From assembly GCA_016125185.1 (NCBI GenBank), contig WGMG01000011.1, forward strand, positions 1 through 64,000: a stretch of DNA of 64,000 nt, given 5' to 3'. The notes under the pieces were generated by a model. That model searched no databases. It was given only the letters and a program-made list of their open reading frames with translations, and had not been told where the DNA came from. This DNA is from Armatimonadota bacterium (GTDB taxonomy: Bacteria > Armatimonadota > Fimbriimonadia > Fimbriimonadales > Fimbriimonadaceae). Below, piece after piece: positions 45,885 to 54,688 of this stretch; position 1 is the first letter of the stretch; each line of letters starts with the position of its first letter. A program made the translations under genes and the position numbers.

Positions 45885-46707
45885 TTTCCTCGATACGCGG
45901 GTGCTTCTCCTGGTTGAAGACAATCCGGGCGACGCCGACCTCGTGGTCGAGCTCCTCGAAGAATCGGGCAGTCATTACAAAGTTGTGCGAGCCACGCGGA
46001 TGTCAGAGGCGGTGGACAAACTGAAGAATTCCGAGGTTGACGTTGTCCTGCTTGACCTACGTCTTCCCGATTCAAGCGGGCTGGACTCTTTGCGTGAGAT
46101 CAAGAGCGTTGCCGAGCAGATTCCAATCGTGATTCTGACCGGATTGGAGGATGAAGCACTGGCAATGGAGTGCATCAACGCCGGAGCGCAGGACTACTTG
46201 GCCAAGTCCGAATTGAAGCCGATTTCGCTCAAACGCACGATCGGTTACGCGATCACTCGACTTCGCGAGGCCCAATTGCGCGAGTTGCAGAGTCTCCTCG
46301 ACCGGTACCGAACCATGTCGACTCATGGCTCAACGACGACGGTCACTTCTGGGTTGCTGGGATCGGCTCCGGTCAAGGAGCGGCTGTCGGGAGAGTACGA
46401 CGAGTTCGTCGCTCAGTACGAGCAGCTCATGAAGGAGTACCTCGACCTTTTGATCCTGAAAAGGGAGAAGCCGCGCGAGCAAATGGAGTACATGGTGACC
46501 CGTCTCGGCGACGCTGGATCCGGTCCAAGGGACCTTATTGACGTTCACCTGGAAGCTCTTGATCGAGCTTCGCACGGTCACACCCATGAGCGCACAAGAT
46601 TTCTTATCGTTGAAGGACGGCTTCTTGCATTAGAGATGATGGGATTACTCGTGGACTACTACCGAACTGGAAGCCGAAGGCAGAGAACCTGGCAGGGACA
46701 ATTATGA
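45877..46707 (+). CDS. Chimeric receiver + KaiA/RsbU-like helical protein
   Basis: A 276-residue protein. Residues 5-125 are a receiver domain (Asp60 in [10 protein letters not shown]; Thr88; Lys110). A helix and a polar linker (130-165) lead to a helical domain (about 168-268) whose pattern matches the C-terminal dimerisation/KaiC-binding domain of Kai[21 protein letters not shown], then [14 protein letters not shown], which resembles the KaiA segment VLEIHMELMDEF, and a final [19 protein letters not shown], like the KaiA YRLTLIDVIAHL-CEMYRR end. RsbU N-terminal domains share this fold. Start is TTG 45877 with GGGAGG six bases upstream. The stop overlaps kaiB by 4 bp. It may be a KaiA3-like activator; the alternative is an RsbU-type adapter. 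Confidence 0.72.
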   Translation: MADFLDTRVLLLVEDNPGDADLVVELLEESGSHYKVVRATRMSEAVDKLKNSEVDVVLLDLRLPDSSGLDSLREIKSVAEQIPIVILTGLEDEALAMECINAGAQDYLAKSELKPISLKRTIGYAITRLREAQLRELQSLLDRYRTMSTHGSTTTVTSGLLGSAPVKERLSGEYDEFVAQYEQLMKEYLDLLILKREKPREQMEYMVTRLGDAGSGPRDLIDVHLEALDRASHGHTHERTRFLIVEGRLLALEMMGLLVDYYRTGSRRQRTWQGQL

Positions 46708-46985
46708 AATACAGACTAAGACTCTATATCACTGGGCGTACGATTAACTCGCAGACGGCTATCGATAATTTGAGGCAAATTTGCGAGACGGACCTCAAGG
46801 GTAACTATAGAATTGAGGTCATCGACGTATTGGAACATCCGCTACTGGCGGAAGACGAGAAGATTCTTGCAACACCTACTCTGGTTAAACAATTGCCGGA
46901 GCCGGTGCGCAAAATCATTGGCGATCTCAGCGACAGGGAAAAGGTTTTGTTGGGTTTAGATTTAATTAGCTCGACGATCAATTAA
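46704..46985 (+). CDS. kaiB: KaiB clock protein
   Basis: A 93-residue thioredoxin-like-fold protein. KaiB signatures are strong: LRLYITGRT at the N-terminus, [51 protein letters not shown] through the C-terminal half. KaiB binds phosphorylated KaiC after switching to its thioredoxin-like fold and, in cyanobacteria, sequesters KaiA to close the daily cycle. Its ATG overlaps the stop of the KaiA-like gene (ATGA), and kaiC starts 14 bp after its stop. Confidence 0.96.
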   Translation: MKYRLRLYITGRTINSQTAIDNLRQICETDLKGNYRIEVIDVLEHPLLAEDEKILATPTLVKQLPEPVRKIIGDLSDREKVLLGLDLISSTIN

Positions 46986-46999
46986 GAAAGGCTCAAAAC

Positions 47000-48535
47000 A
47001 TGAATAGTGCATCAACAAGATATGACTTGCCAAGGCTCATAACGGGCATTCCTGGTTTCGACCAAATAACGAATGGTGGACTGCCAGAAGGACGATCAAC
47101 ACTTATCGCTGGAACGGCGGGAAGCGGAAAGACCGTCTTTGCAATTCAGTTCCTCCTGATTGGAATTCGCGACTTTGACCAACCTGGCGTCTTCGTCACC
47201 TTTGAAGAAGCCCCAGTCGACCTGGTTCAGAATGTTCGGTCGTTCGGGTGGAATCTGGATGAACTCATCAAGCAGAAGAAGTTCGCGATCGTCGACGCGA
47301 CCCCGGAGCCAGGTGAGGAAACGCTTCAGACGGGCAACTTTGATCTAGCTGCTCTGATGGCTCGAATCGAGCATGCGATCCGCGAAGTTGGAGCAAAGAG
47401 AGTGGTGCTTGACGCGGTCGGTGCGTTGTTCCCCCAATTCAGCGATTCGAACCTGATTCGTCGTGAACTTCATCGAATCGCCGGTGGACTCCGCAAGCTA
47501 AAGATGACCACGATGATTACCATGGAGCGAACGGAGGAAGATGGCCCTGTCGGCCGGTTCGGTGTCGAGGAGTTTGTAGCCGATAACGTCATCCTTTCTC
47601 GCAACCGTCTTGAGCATGAAAAGCGCCGTCGAACGCTGGAGGTTCTGAAGTTCCGCGGCGCGATCCACCAAAAAGGCGAATATCCGTTCACGATCGATCA
47701 AAAGGATGGCGTCACCATCATTCCGCTTTCGGCCACCGAGCTTAAGCAAAAGTCTTCGGACATTCGAGTGTCTTCGGGTGTGCCGGAACTAGACCGGATG
47801 TGCGGAGGCGGCATGTACCGCGACTCCATCATTCTAGTCAGCGGCGCGACCGGTACAGGCAAGACTCTGACCGTGACCCAGTATGTGAAGGCGGCCATCG
47901 AGGCCAACGAACGAGCCTTGCTTTTCGCGGCAGAAGAGAGCCGCGAGCAGTTGACGCGAAACGCCACTTCGTGGGGCGTGGATTTTGAAAAGGCCCAGCA
48001 GGATGGGCTCCTGCGCATCGTGGCTCGATATCCGGAAGTCATGGGCCTGGAAGATCACCTTCTGCAGATTCGACGGGATATCGAAGAGTTCAAGCCTCAC
48101 CGGGTTGCGGTTGACAGTATGTCGGCTTTCGAGCGAGTCTCGTCCATGAAGTCGTTCCGTGAGTTCGTCATCGGTCTGACGGGGCACATCAAACAGTTGG
48201 AGATTACGGGGCTTTTCACCAATACGACCTCGATGTTGATCGGCGGCGAATCGATTACGGAGACCCACATCTCGACAATTACCGACACGATCATCCTCCT
48301 GCGATACGTGGAACTCCAAGGTGAGATGCGTCGAGGTCTGACGGTCCTCAAGATGCGGGGAACCTGGCACGAAAAGAACATTCGAGAATACGTGATCGAT
48401 GGCGACGGAATGCACATCAAAGACGCCTTCCAGGGTGTCAACGGCATCATCAGCGGGACGCCGACTTACAGCTATCGCGACGAGCGTCAGCACTTGGCGA
48501 CTATGTTCCCGCCGGAAGGAAGCGATGTGCCGTGA
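47000..48535 (+). CDS. kaiC: KaiC clock ATPase/autokinase
   Basis: A 511-residue double RecA-type ATPase, close to the 519 of Synechococcus. CI: Walker A GTAGSGKT (38-45), catalytic Glu69-Glu70 (TFEEAP). CII: Walker A GATGTGKT (282-289), Glu312-Glu313 (AAEESREQL). The phosphorylation segment SITETHIST keeps Thr420, Ser425 and Thr426, matching T426/S431/T432 of Synechococcus. The A-loop-type segment IISGTPT lies at 483-489. KaiC hexamers phosphorylate and dephosphorylate themselves, paced by CI ATPase. Shine-Dalgarno AAGAAAGG precedes the ATG. Its stop overlaps the next GTG by 4 bp. Confidence 0.96.
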   Translation: MNSASTRYDLPRLITGIPGFDQITNGGLPEGRSTLIAGTAGSGKTVFAIQFLLIGIRDFDQPGVFVTFEEAPVDLVQNVRSFGWNLDELIKQKKFAIVDATPEPGEETLQTGNFDLAALMARIEHAIREVGAKRVVLDAVGALFPQFSDSNLIRRELHRIAGGLRKLKMTTMITMERTEEDGPVGRFGVEEFVADNVILSRNRLEHEKRRRTLEVLKFRGAIHQKGEYPFTIDQKDGVTIIPLSATELKQKSSDIRVSSGVPELDRMCGGGMYRDSIILVSGATGTGKTLTVTQYVKAAIEANERALLFAAEESREQLTRNATSWGVDFEKAQQDGLLRIVARYPEVMGLEDHLLQIRRDIEEFKPHRVAVDSMSAFERVSSMKSFREFVIGLTGHIKQLEITGLFTNTTSMLIGGESITETHISTITDTIILLRYVELQGEMRRGLTVLKMRGTWHEKNIREYVIDGDGMHIKDAFQGVNGIISGTPTYSYRDERQHLATMFPPEGSDVP

Positions 48536-50400
48536 TCTCGTCTTCCGTTTATCGAGTGCTCCTGGTCGAGGATAATCCAGGAGATGCGGACCTCGCTCGC
48601 GAGGGGCTGGCCGACATCACAAGTTGCTCGTTTGAGACTCGCCATGTCGTCAGCCTTCGTGATGCGCTTCAGGCCCTGAGTAAGGAGAAGGTCGATGCCG
48701 TCGTGCTCGATCTGAACCTTCCCGATTCTCAGGGTTTGGAAACTTTGCGCGCCATTCAGCGTCATGGTGAGGACTCGGCGATCGTCGTTCTTTCCGGTGC
48801 TGCCACCCACGACATGGTGATCGAAACCTTGCGGACGGGAGCCATGGACTTTGTCGATAAGAATGCGGCACCCGCCCAACTGATCGGGCGTGCTGTGGTT
48901 AGTGCGCTCCGGCGAAATGAGGCGTTTGAGCTGCATCGACAAACAGAACGACTGGTCTCGGTCAACCCAGACGCAATGCTGGTTGTCGACTCCAAGAATG
49001 TTGTTCAATTTGTCAACGAAGCCGCCTTGACGCTCTTCGGAAAAGAACGGCATGAACTTGTGGGGCAAACACTGTTCTTCTCGGTGCGGGAAGGGCGGAC
49101 AACGGAGATCGAGGTTATTTCGAAGCGGGAGACACGGTTCGGAGAAATGAACGTGGTCGATATTTCCTGGAACGGTGCTCCGGCGATTTTGGCGAGTGTT
49201 CGCGATGTGACCCGACAAAGAATTCTCACCTCTCAGCTCCAGCAGTCGCAAAAGCTTCAGGCGCTCGGCACGCTTGCTGCCGGCATTGCCCACGATCTCA
49301 ACAATATTCTGAACGTCGTGGTTGGCAACGCCCAACTAGCCAAGATGCAATCCGATATGGGGCAGAGCACGGAAGACACGATCGCCAGCGTCGTCGACGC
49401 GGGCAACAAAGGGCGGGAATTTGTAAGCCGAATTCTGGACTTTACGCGAAAGCGGCAATCCAGCCTTGGAGCGGTCGATCTTGAAGCGACAGTGAACGAA
49501 GTGGCCAATCTCGTTCGCACGGGTGTGCCGTTGGCGGTCAAGCTGAATGTGCGGTGTGAAGAGAAGTTGCCCAAGATTTACGCTGATCCAGTGCAGATTA
49601 ATCAGGTTATTTTGAATTTGTGTTCGAATGCGGTTCAAGCGATTGGGGATGCTCCGGGGCAGGTCGATTTGGTTTGTGAATTGGTTTCGATGGGGGCCGA
49701 AGAGCGTTCTGAGCTTTTTGGCGTCTCCGAGGGTCCGTTGGTGCGGCTGACGGTCAAGGATACGGGCGCCGGAATGAGCAAGGAAGTTCAGGAGCAGATT
49801 TTTAATCCATTCTTTACGACCAAGGTGCAGGGGCGCGGGACTGGACTTGGGTTGGCGATCGTTCACAACATCATGGAAAATCATGGTGGGGCGATTACGG
49901 TGCAGAGCGAGCTTGGTAAAGGCACCGCCTTCAAGCTGTATTTCCGGCTGGTGACCGACCTGGCCGATCTCGATACAATCGAGGGCCGGTCGATGCCGAT
50001 GGGCACGGCACAGAGAGTCGTTTATGTGGACGATGATGAAGCCCTTGCCCGAATCGTGCGGAATCAACTGCGGTTGCTCGGATACGAAATCATGGCGTTT
50101 ACCAACTCTCAAGACTGCCTGGACTATGTTCGAGTCAAGAACGACGAGGTGGACCTTCTGATTGCAGACTATTCAATGCCGTATCTCGACGGTATTTCGT
50201 TGATTCGCGAGGTGCTGTTGGTTCGACCGGACCTTCCGGCCGTTTTGGCGTCTAGCGTGGTTCGACCCGAGGATATTGAAGCTGCCAAGGAAGTCGGCGC
50301 CATTGATTGCGTGTGTAAGCCATTCACGATTGAAGAAATGGCGGATAGCATGGCAAAAATATTTGAATTGGTTGAAGCTAGAAATGCCGTTCGGGGCTAA
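48532..50400 (+). CDS. REC-PAS-histidine kinase-REC hybrid protein
   Basis: A 622-residue soluble protein. N-terminal receiver (1-125, Asp60), PAS (about 138-235), HisKA with His254 in GIAHDLNNIL, HATPase (N box LNLCSNAVQA, DTGAGM, GTGLGLAI) and a C-terminal receiver (495-615, Asp546). This NtrB-like H box differs from the SHDLQEPLR type of the upstream kinase, so it is a separate phosphorelay. Start GTG 48532 overlaps the kaiC stop (GTGA). It is the last gene of the Kai operon and a likely output or input kinase of the KaiC timer, as SasA and CikA are in cyanobacteria. Its end overlaps the convergent VOC gene. Confidence 0.9.
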   Translation: MISSSVYRVLLVEDNPGDADLAREGLADITSCSFETRHVVSLRDALQALSKEKVDAVVLDLNLPDSQGLETLRAIQRHGEDSAIVVLSGAATHDMVIETLRTGAMDFVDKNAAPAQLIGRAVVSALRRNEAFELHRQTERLVSVNPDAMLVVDSKNVVQFVNEAALTLFGKERHELVGQTLFFSVREGRTTEIEVISKRETRFGEMNVVDISWNGAPAILASVRDVTRQRILTSQLQQSQKLQALGTLAAGIAHDLNNILNVVVGNAQLAKMQSDMGQSTEDTIASVVDAGNKGREFVSRILDFTRKRQSSLGAVDLEATVNEVANLVRTGVPLAVKLNVRCEEKLPKIYADPVQINQVILNLCSNAVQAIGDAPGQVDLVCELVSMGAEERSELFGVSEGPLVRLTVKDTGAGMSKEVQEQIFNPFFTTKVQGRGTGLGLAIVHNIMENHGGAITVQSELGKGTAFKLYFRLVTDLADLDTIEGRSMPMGTAQRVVYVDDDEALARIVRNQLRLLGYEIMAFTNSQDCLDYVRVKNDEVDLLIADYSMPYLDGISLIREVLLVRPDLPAVLASSVVRPEDIEAAKEVGAIDCVCKPFTIEEMADSMAKIFELVEARNAVRG

Positions 50401-50777
50401 ATTGGAAGTCGAGTCGGCTCGGTGAATTCGAGCCGATTTCCCCATGGGTCGTGACAGTAGAAGCGGCGGATGTCAGGCCGAGTCGTGTCCCATTCACAGT
50501 CGATTCCCGCTCGTAATAGACGGTCGTGCAAGGCATCGATGTTTTGGCAACAGAAGGCGGGATGGGCTTTGGGGGCTGGACGGAAGTCTTTTTGGACGCC
50601 AATATGGATTTGGGTCGGGCCGAGTTGGAACCAGCATCCGCCACGTGCCCTAAGTTCCTCTGGCTTTTCGATTTCTGGGAGGCCGAGGAGGTGACCGAAG
50701 AACTTTCTAGCCGCGTCTTCACAACCCTCGGGGGCAGCGAGTTGGACATGGTCTATGTCGTCGATGAAAGGCGTCAT
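50397..50777 (-). CDS. VOC-family (glyoxalase-like) protein
   Basis: A 126-residue single VOC module: IDHVQLAAPEGCEDAARKFF at the start, GGCWFQLGPTQIHIGV, AHPAFCCQNIDALHDRL and the closing RRFYCHDPWGNRLEFTEP. It has the typical size and metal-ligand His/Glu pattern of small glyoxalase-like enzymes. Substrate unknown. The ATG overlaps the stop of the glycoside hydrolase-like gene upstream by 4 bp, so the two are coupled. Its stop overlaps the convergent kinase gene. Longer open frames upstream overlap that gene and are not used. Confidence 0.88.
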   Translation of the reverse strand: MTPFIDDIDHVQLAAPEGCEDAARKFFGHLLGLPEIEKPEELRARGGCWFQLGPTQIHIGVQKDFRPAPKAHPAFCCQNIDALHDRLLRAGIDCEWDTTRPDIRRFYCHDPWGNRLEFTEPTRLPI

Positions 50778-51964
50778 TTCTTGCGGCCAAAGACGTCCTT
50801 GATCGCGTCGAGGTAGGCCATTTTGTGTTCGGTGTCGGGTTCGAGGTAGCTGCCTTCGGTCCACTCGTTCCAGCAATTGATGTTGAGGATCGGCAGGCTC
50901 TTCGGGTTGGCGAGAAGGCGCTTCTTGGTCATTTCGAGGGCGGTTTTGAAGTTCTCCGGCGTGTTGTTGGCGATGGTGTTGGTGAATGGGTAGCCGTAGT
51001 TGCCAAAGTCTTGCGACTGGTCGGCGCGCGGGCTGGGGTCCCAGCCGACGGTGACGTTCGGAATGTACGGCACGTCGAAGGTCTTTTCGGCGTTGGTCCA
51101 GTAATCCATGTACCGGTCGCGGACGTAGTTGTAGTCGGTTTTTTGTTCGGGCAGGCCAGAATGGTGGACCCACACGTAGGAGGTCACCGAGTCGAAACCG
51201 AGTTCGCGGACGAGCTGACCAGAGTTCATCGTGGTCTTCTCGCCGGGCAAGATGACATGCTCCCAGACGACGGCGTTAAGATGGAGGCCAGGTAGACCAG
51301 CGGCGCGAGCTCGGGCGCGGAAATCGTCCAGAGCGGATCGGGTGGCGGCGAGGCTTCCAAAGCTCTTGATCAGGTTATTGAGGTCGTAAAACGACAGGTA
51401 CGGCTTGCCGTCGATGCGCCAATAGTTCTTCTTCGAGAAGTACTTTTTGATGAGCATGTCGGTGATCTCGTGGAACTTCTCGGGGGTCACCTGGCCGGGG
51501 TAAAGCAGGGGTGGCGGCGCTCCGCGGTGGTACGGGTGAATGTCGTACCAATCGTGGTTGGCCCACATGAAGGCGAACTTGAGGCGGCCATTGTTTTTGG
51601 CCTTGAGGAAACCCTTGTCGATGGTGTCTTCGAGGAACGGACCGTCGTTGTAGTAGTACCAATCGAAGATGAAGGCGTCGACGCCGTGGTCCGATGCGGC
51701 GGCGATTTTCTGGGCCATCGCTTTGGGGTCGGACTCGTCGGTGTAGCCCCAGAGCGGAACTTTCGGCTGGTCGTGGCCCGGAAATCTTGGCTTGGCGTTC
51801 TTGATCAACTCCCACTCGGACCAAGTGGGGCCTTTGGTTTTGGCGTTGCGAGAGTCGCCCGGGTGGTAGTTGCCAAAGTAGTAGGCGGCGACGGTGATGG
51901 GAGGAACTTTGGGCGCGGCCGCGAGCGAGGCGTTCATGAGGCATCCGAGAAGCAGACCGAGCAT
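50774..51964 (-). CDS. WbsX/GH99-like glycosidase, exported
   Basis: A 396-residue protein with a signal peptide (MLGLLLGCLMNASLAAA). Family features of the WbsX (PF14307) group, a barrel related to GH99 and GH71: VAAYYFGNYHPGD, GVDAFIFDWYYYNDG, FAFMWANHDWYDIHP, and the end motif INCWNEWTEGSYLEPD. Although once called glycosyltransferases, the barrel suggests a glycosidase. TAAAAT ends 6 nt before the ATG. Its stop overlaps the VOC gene by 4 bp. Confidence 0.85.
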   Translation of the reverse strand: MLGLLLGCLMNASLAAAPKVPPITVAAYYFGNYHPGDSRNAKTKGPTWSEWELIKNAKPRFPGHDQPKVPLWGYTDESDPKAMAQKIAAASDHGVDAFIFDWYYYNDGPFLEDTIDKGFLKAKNNGRLKFAFMWANHDWYDIHPYHRGAPPPLLYPGQVTPEKFHEITDMLIKKYFSKKNYWRIDGKPYLSFYDLNNLIKSFGSLAATRSALDDFRARARAAGLPGLHLNAVVWEHVILPGEKTTMNSGQLVRELGFDSVTSYVWVHHSGLPEQKTDYNYVRDRYMDYWTNAEKTFDVPYIPNVTVGWDPSPRADQSQDFGNYGYPFTNTIANNTPENFKTALEMTKKRLLANPKSLPILNINCWNEWTEGSYLEPDTEHKMAYLDAIKDVFGRKK

Positions 51965-52024
51965 GGGGAGATTTTACTTTCAGTTCTCGCCAGTCCGGGG
52001 TGGACCGGCGAGAACTGGGGTCGA

Positions 52025-54538
52025 TTACTTCGAGACGGCAGCGATGCCCGCGTCGGCGTAACGGTCACCACCATCGTCGTGGACGTGGACGGCGATGACG
52101 TTTCCGGTCGCCTTGAGACTAGCGATGACCGTCTTCGGCAGTTGGTAAGTGTCGTATCCAGCGGCACCGGGAGCATGGACGGCGAGGACGCCATTGATGT
52201 ACACCTCGGCGCCGTCGTCGTGAGCCAAGATCAGGCGGACATTCTCAGCCGAAACCTTGCCGAGGTCGAAGGTCGTGCGCATCCAAATGTCCTTGGTCTT
52301 CCACGGCGTGCGGATCTGCCCGCCGCGGTTGTCACCCTCGCCAAACCCGGCCGGAGCGACGTTCCAATTGGAATCATCGAAGACTGCGTTCGACCAACCG
52401 TCGCCCGGAGTGGCGTCCACGTAGCGCCAGTCCACCGCCTTTTGGGTCGAGATGGGGAGGATCGGCGTGAGCTTTGGCGGGACCGGGAGTTTGGCCCAGT
52501 CCTTGGCCGTATCCTTGTCGCGCGCGGCGTACTTCTTCCAGAACGGCGTGTCGAGCATCTTGATGAAGACGCCGCCGACGACGGATCGAGCCTGGAAGCC
52601 TTGCTGCTTGGCGTTGACGGTGTCGTACCAGTCGGACATCGGATTTCGGTCGGGCGTTTCGTTCAGGAACGCGATGACGGGGTCGAGAATCGTCTCGAAG
52701 TCGTCGCGCTTGCCGGTGAGGGTCGCGGTCCAGATTTCCCAGTCCAGCTTGGTGTAGTCGCGTCGGTTATCGAGCGGCAGGCCGTAGCCGTGCATCTTCG
52801 TTCGGTAGTACGCCATCTCTTCGGTGGCGACGGAACTCGGGAAGAGATTGAGGCCCAGCAGGCGGTCCCAAACCAGGTTGTACTTTTGGCTCCAGGTGTT
52901 GGGCTGGTCGAAGGCGAGGCGGTAGTGGTCGCCTTCCTTCGCTTCCTTCACCCATCGATCGGCAAACTCCTTGGCCAGCTTGTGGTAGGTGGCGGCTTCC
53001 GACTTCTTGCCGAGCTTATCGGCGAGGTACGCAAAGCTATCCAGGCCGACGATGGCCTTGATCGACAGGTTGACATTGTGGCCGAGGTGACCGGCGAAGT
53101 CGTCGGTGCAAAGCTGACGCTCGGGGTCGAAGCCCTTGCTAGCCAGATACTTGGCCCAGCGCGTGAGCACCGGCCAGTACTTGGCCGAGTATTCGGCGTT
53201 GCCCTCGACCTTGGCGAGCGCGGCTAAGAGAATAATCATGTTGCCCGTCTCTTCGACCGGCATTTGGTTGTCTTCGGTGAACTCACCGCCGCCGTACACC
53301 TGGCCGTTGGCCTTGGGGTAGGTGCCCATGTCGTGCGGGGCGAAGGGGAATTTCCAGCGTGGCGACGAGGCGTATTCCATCAGCGGCGTGAGCGACGCCT
53401 TCGTGAGGGTCGGGCTGAAGAAGAGCATCTGCGGCGCGGCGGGGTAGAGGACGTCGACGGTGGCGATACAGCCGTTGCTGAAGTTCTCCTTGCTGAACAT
53501 CAACGGCTGTCCGTTGGCGTCGGCGACGACCTTTTGCGCGGCGAAGCTCTGGCGATAGGCAAGGCTGCCGAGGCGGCCGTAGTTTTCGCCACCGGTTTTG
53601 ACGAGATCGGCCAGCAGTTGGCTGTCGAACTTCTCGCACTTGGAGACGTTGGCGGCGTATTCCTGCTCGGCGAGCGCCATCATTCGGTTGCCATCGAGGC
53701 CGTTTCGACGCCAGTAGGGACGCAGATTGTTCTGCATCAACTGGATGCTGTATTCGTCGTCGTAGCCGAAGACGATGTGGCTAGTCTTGCGGTTCTTGCC
53801 GATGGTGCCCATCGAAAGGGAAATGGCGGCGAGCGGAGCCTTTCCGGCGTTGGTTGGCTTGGACGGCTCGGTTTTGCCGACCATGCCGGTTTCAGCGAAC
53901 GACTTGGCGGGAGCGGCGGCGATGGCGGCGTCACCGGAGGTGCCGATGAGTAGGTGGCCCCAGTCGATGCGCAGATTGTCTCCGCGCTTCTGCAGGGTGG
54001 GTTGATCGACGCTCGAGATGCGAAGCAGGTTGAGTTTGCCGACTTGGGTCTTGCTCCATTCGACTTGCTGGCTGGGCTCGTTAACAGCGATGACCGGACT
54101 GGCATCGAAGTAGACCGAAACCTTGTGCGACGCGCCGTCGAGAGATCGGACGGTCCAGGAGATGTAGCTGGCGGGACGGGAGAAAAGGTCGAGGTCGTCG
54201 GGCAGCATTGGGGTTGTGAACTTGAGCAGGACCTCGATGCCTCCGCCTTCGAAGCGATAGACGGTGCGAGTGGGATAGACGCCGACGCTGGTTTGCGTCA
54301 TCGCCGGGAGATCAGCGGGAGCCGCGCCCATGATTCGGAACGCCTTGCCATCGACGCGAACCATACTGCGGATGGGTTGCGGAGTTCCGGTCCAGTGGCT
54401 CACCGGCCCATCGGTCAGGGCGTCGGTGCGCGACCAGAGGCTGAAGTACGGATCGTGGGTCACGAGGGGAACGGCCGGGGGGCGGAACCCATTTTGCGAA
54501 AGCGAGGCGGCGACGAGCGCAGTTGCGATATTCAGCAT
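52025..54538 (-). CDS. DUF4965/DUF5127/DUF1793 glutaminase-type glycosidase-like protein
   Basis: An 837-residue exported protein. From MLNIATALVAASLS (signal peptide) the body shows DUF4964/DUF5127 beta domains, then the DUF4965 and DUF1793 helical parts (MGTYPKANGQVYGGGEF, MPVEETGNMIILLAALAKVEG, GHNVNLSIKAIVGLDSFAYLADKLG, KYNLVWDRLLGLNLFP). Fungal relatives are called glutaminase GtaA, but bacterial members often sit with glycoside hydrolases. The C-terminal 140 residues form a galactose-binding-like domain (WSNAVFDDSNWNVAPAGFGEG). ATG 54538 was chosen for the signal peptide; the frame is open further upstream. Confidence 0.82.
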   Translation of the reverse strand: MLNIATALVAASLSQNGFRPPAVPLVTHDPYFSLWSRTDALTDGPVSHWTGTPQPIRSMVRVDGKAFRIMGAAPADLPAMTQTSVGVYPTRTVYRFEGGGIEVLLKFTTPMLPDDLDLFSRPASYISWTVRSLDGASHKVSVYFDASPVIAVNEPSQQVEWSKTQVGKLNLLRISSVDQPTLQKRGDNLRIDWGHLLIGTSGDAAIAAAPAKSFAETGMVGKTEPSKPTNAGKAPLAAISLSMGTIGKNRKTSHIVFGYDDEYSIQLMQNNLRPYWRRNGLDGNRMMALAEQEYAANVSKCEKFDSQLLADLVKTGGENYGRLGSLAYRQSFAAQKVVADANGQPLMFSKENFSNGCIATVDVLYPAAPQMLFFSPTLTKASLTPLMEYASSPRWKFPFAPHDMGTYPKANGQVYGGGEFTEDNQMPVEETGNMIILLAALAKVEGNAEYSAKYWPVLTRWAKYLASKGFDPERQLCTDDFAGHLGHNVNLSIKAIVGLDSFAYLADKLGKKSEAATYHKLAKEFADRWVKEAKEGDHYRLAFDQPNTWSQKYNLVWDRLLGLNLFPSSVATEEMAYYRTKMHGYGLPLDNRRDYTKLDWEIWTATLTGKRDDFETILDPVIAFLNETPDRNPMSDWYDTVNAKQQGFQARSVVGGVFIKMLDTPFWKKYAARDKDTAKDWAKLPVPPKLTPILPISTQKAVDWRYVDATPGDGWSNAVFDDSNWNVAPAGFGEGDNRGGQIRTPWKTKDIWMRTTFDLGKVSAENVRLILAHDDGAEVYINGVLAVHAPGAAGYDTYQLPKTVIASLKATGNVIAVHVHDDGGDRYADAGIAAVSK

Positions 54539-54638
54539 GATGATCTTGGGTGGAGCTAGGCCCGCGATGGGTCGATCGAGTTCGACCGATTCGATGATAT
54601 CCGACCTGGAGTCAGAGTCGAACCTTAGCGGCAAAGCC

Positions 54639-54661
54639 AAAATATGTTTTGAACATATTTT
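54639..54661. promoter_or_regulatory. 10-bp-arm AT-rich inverted repeat
   Basis: AAAATATGTT, TTG, AACATATTTT: a perfect inverted repeat about 100 bp upstream of the DUF4965 gene, between it and the SDR gene. The AT content stands out in this GC-rich DNA. It resembles a regulator operator more than a terminator. Confidence 0.5.
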
Positions 54662-54688
54662 GAAATGTCCAATTCTCTCAGACCTTTG

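Noticed and set aside
51470-53227. 585-residue plus-strand open frame
   Set aside because: Antisense to the WbsX-like and DUF4965 genes; Gly/Val/Asp-rich shadow translation.
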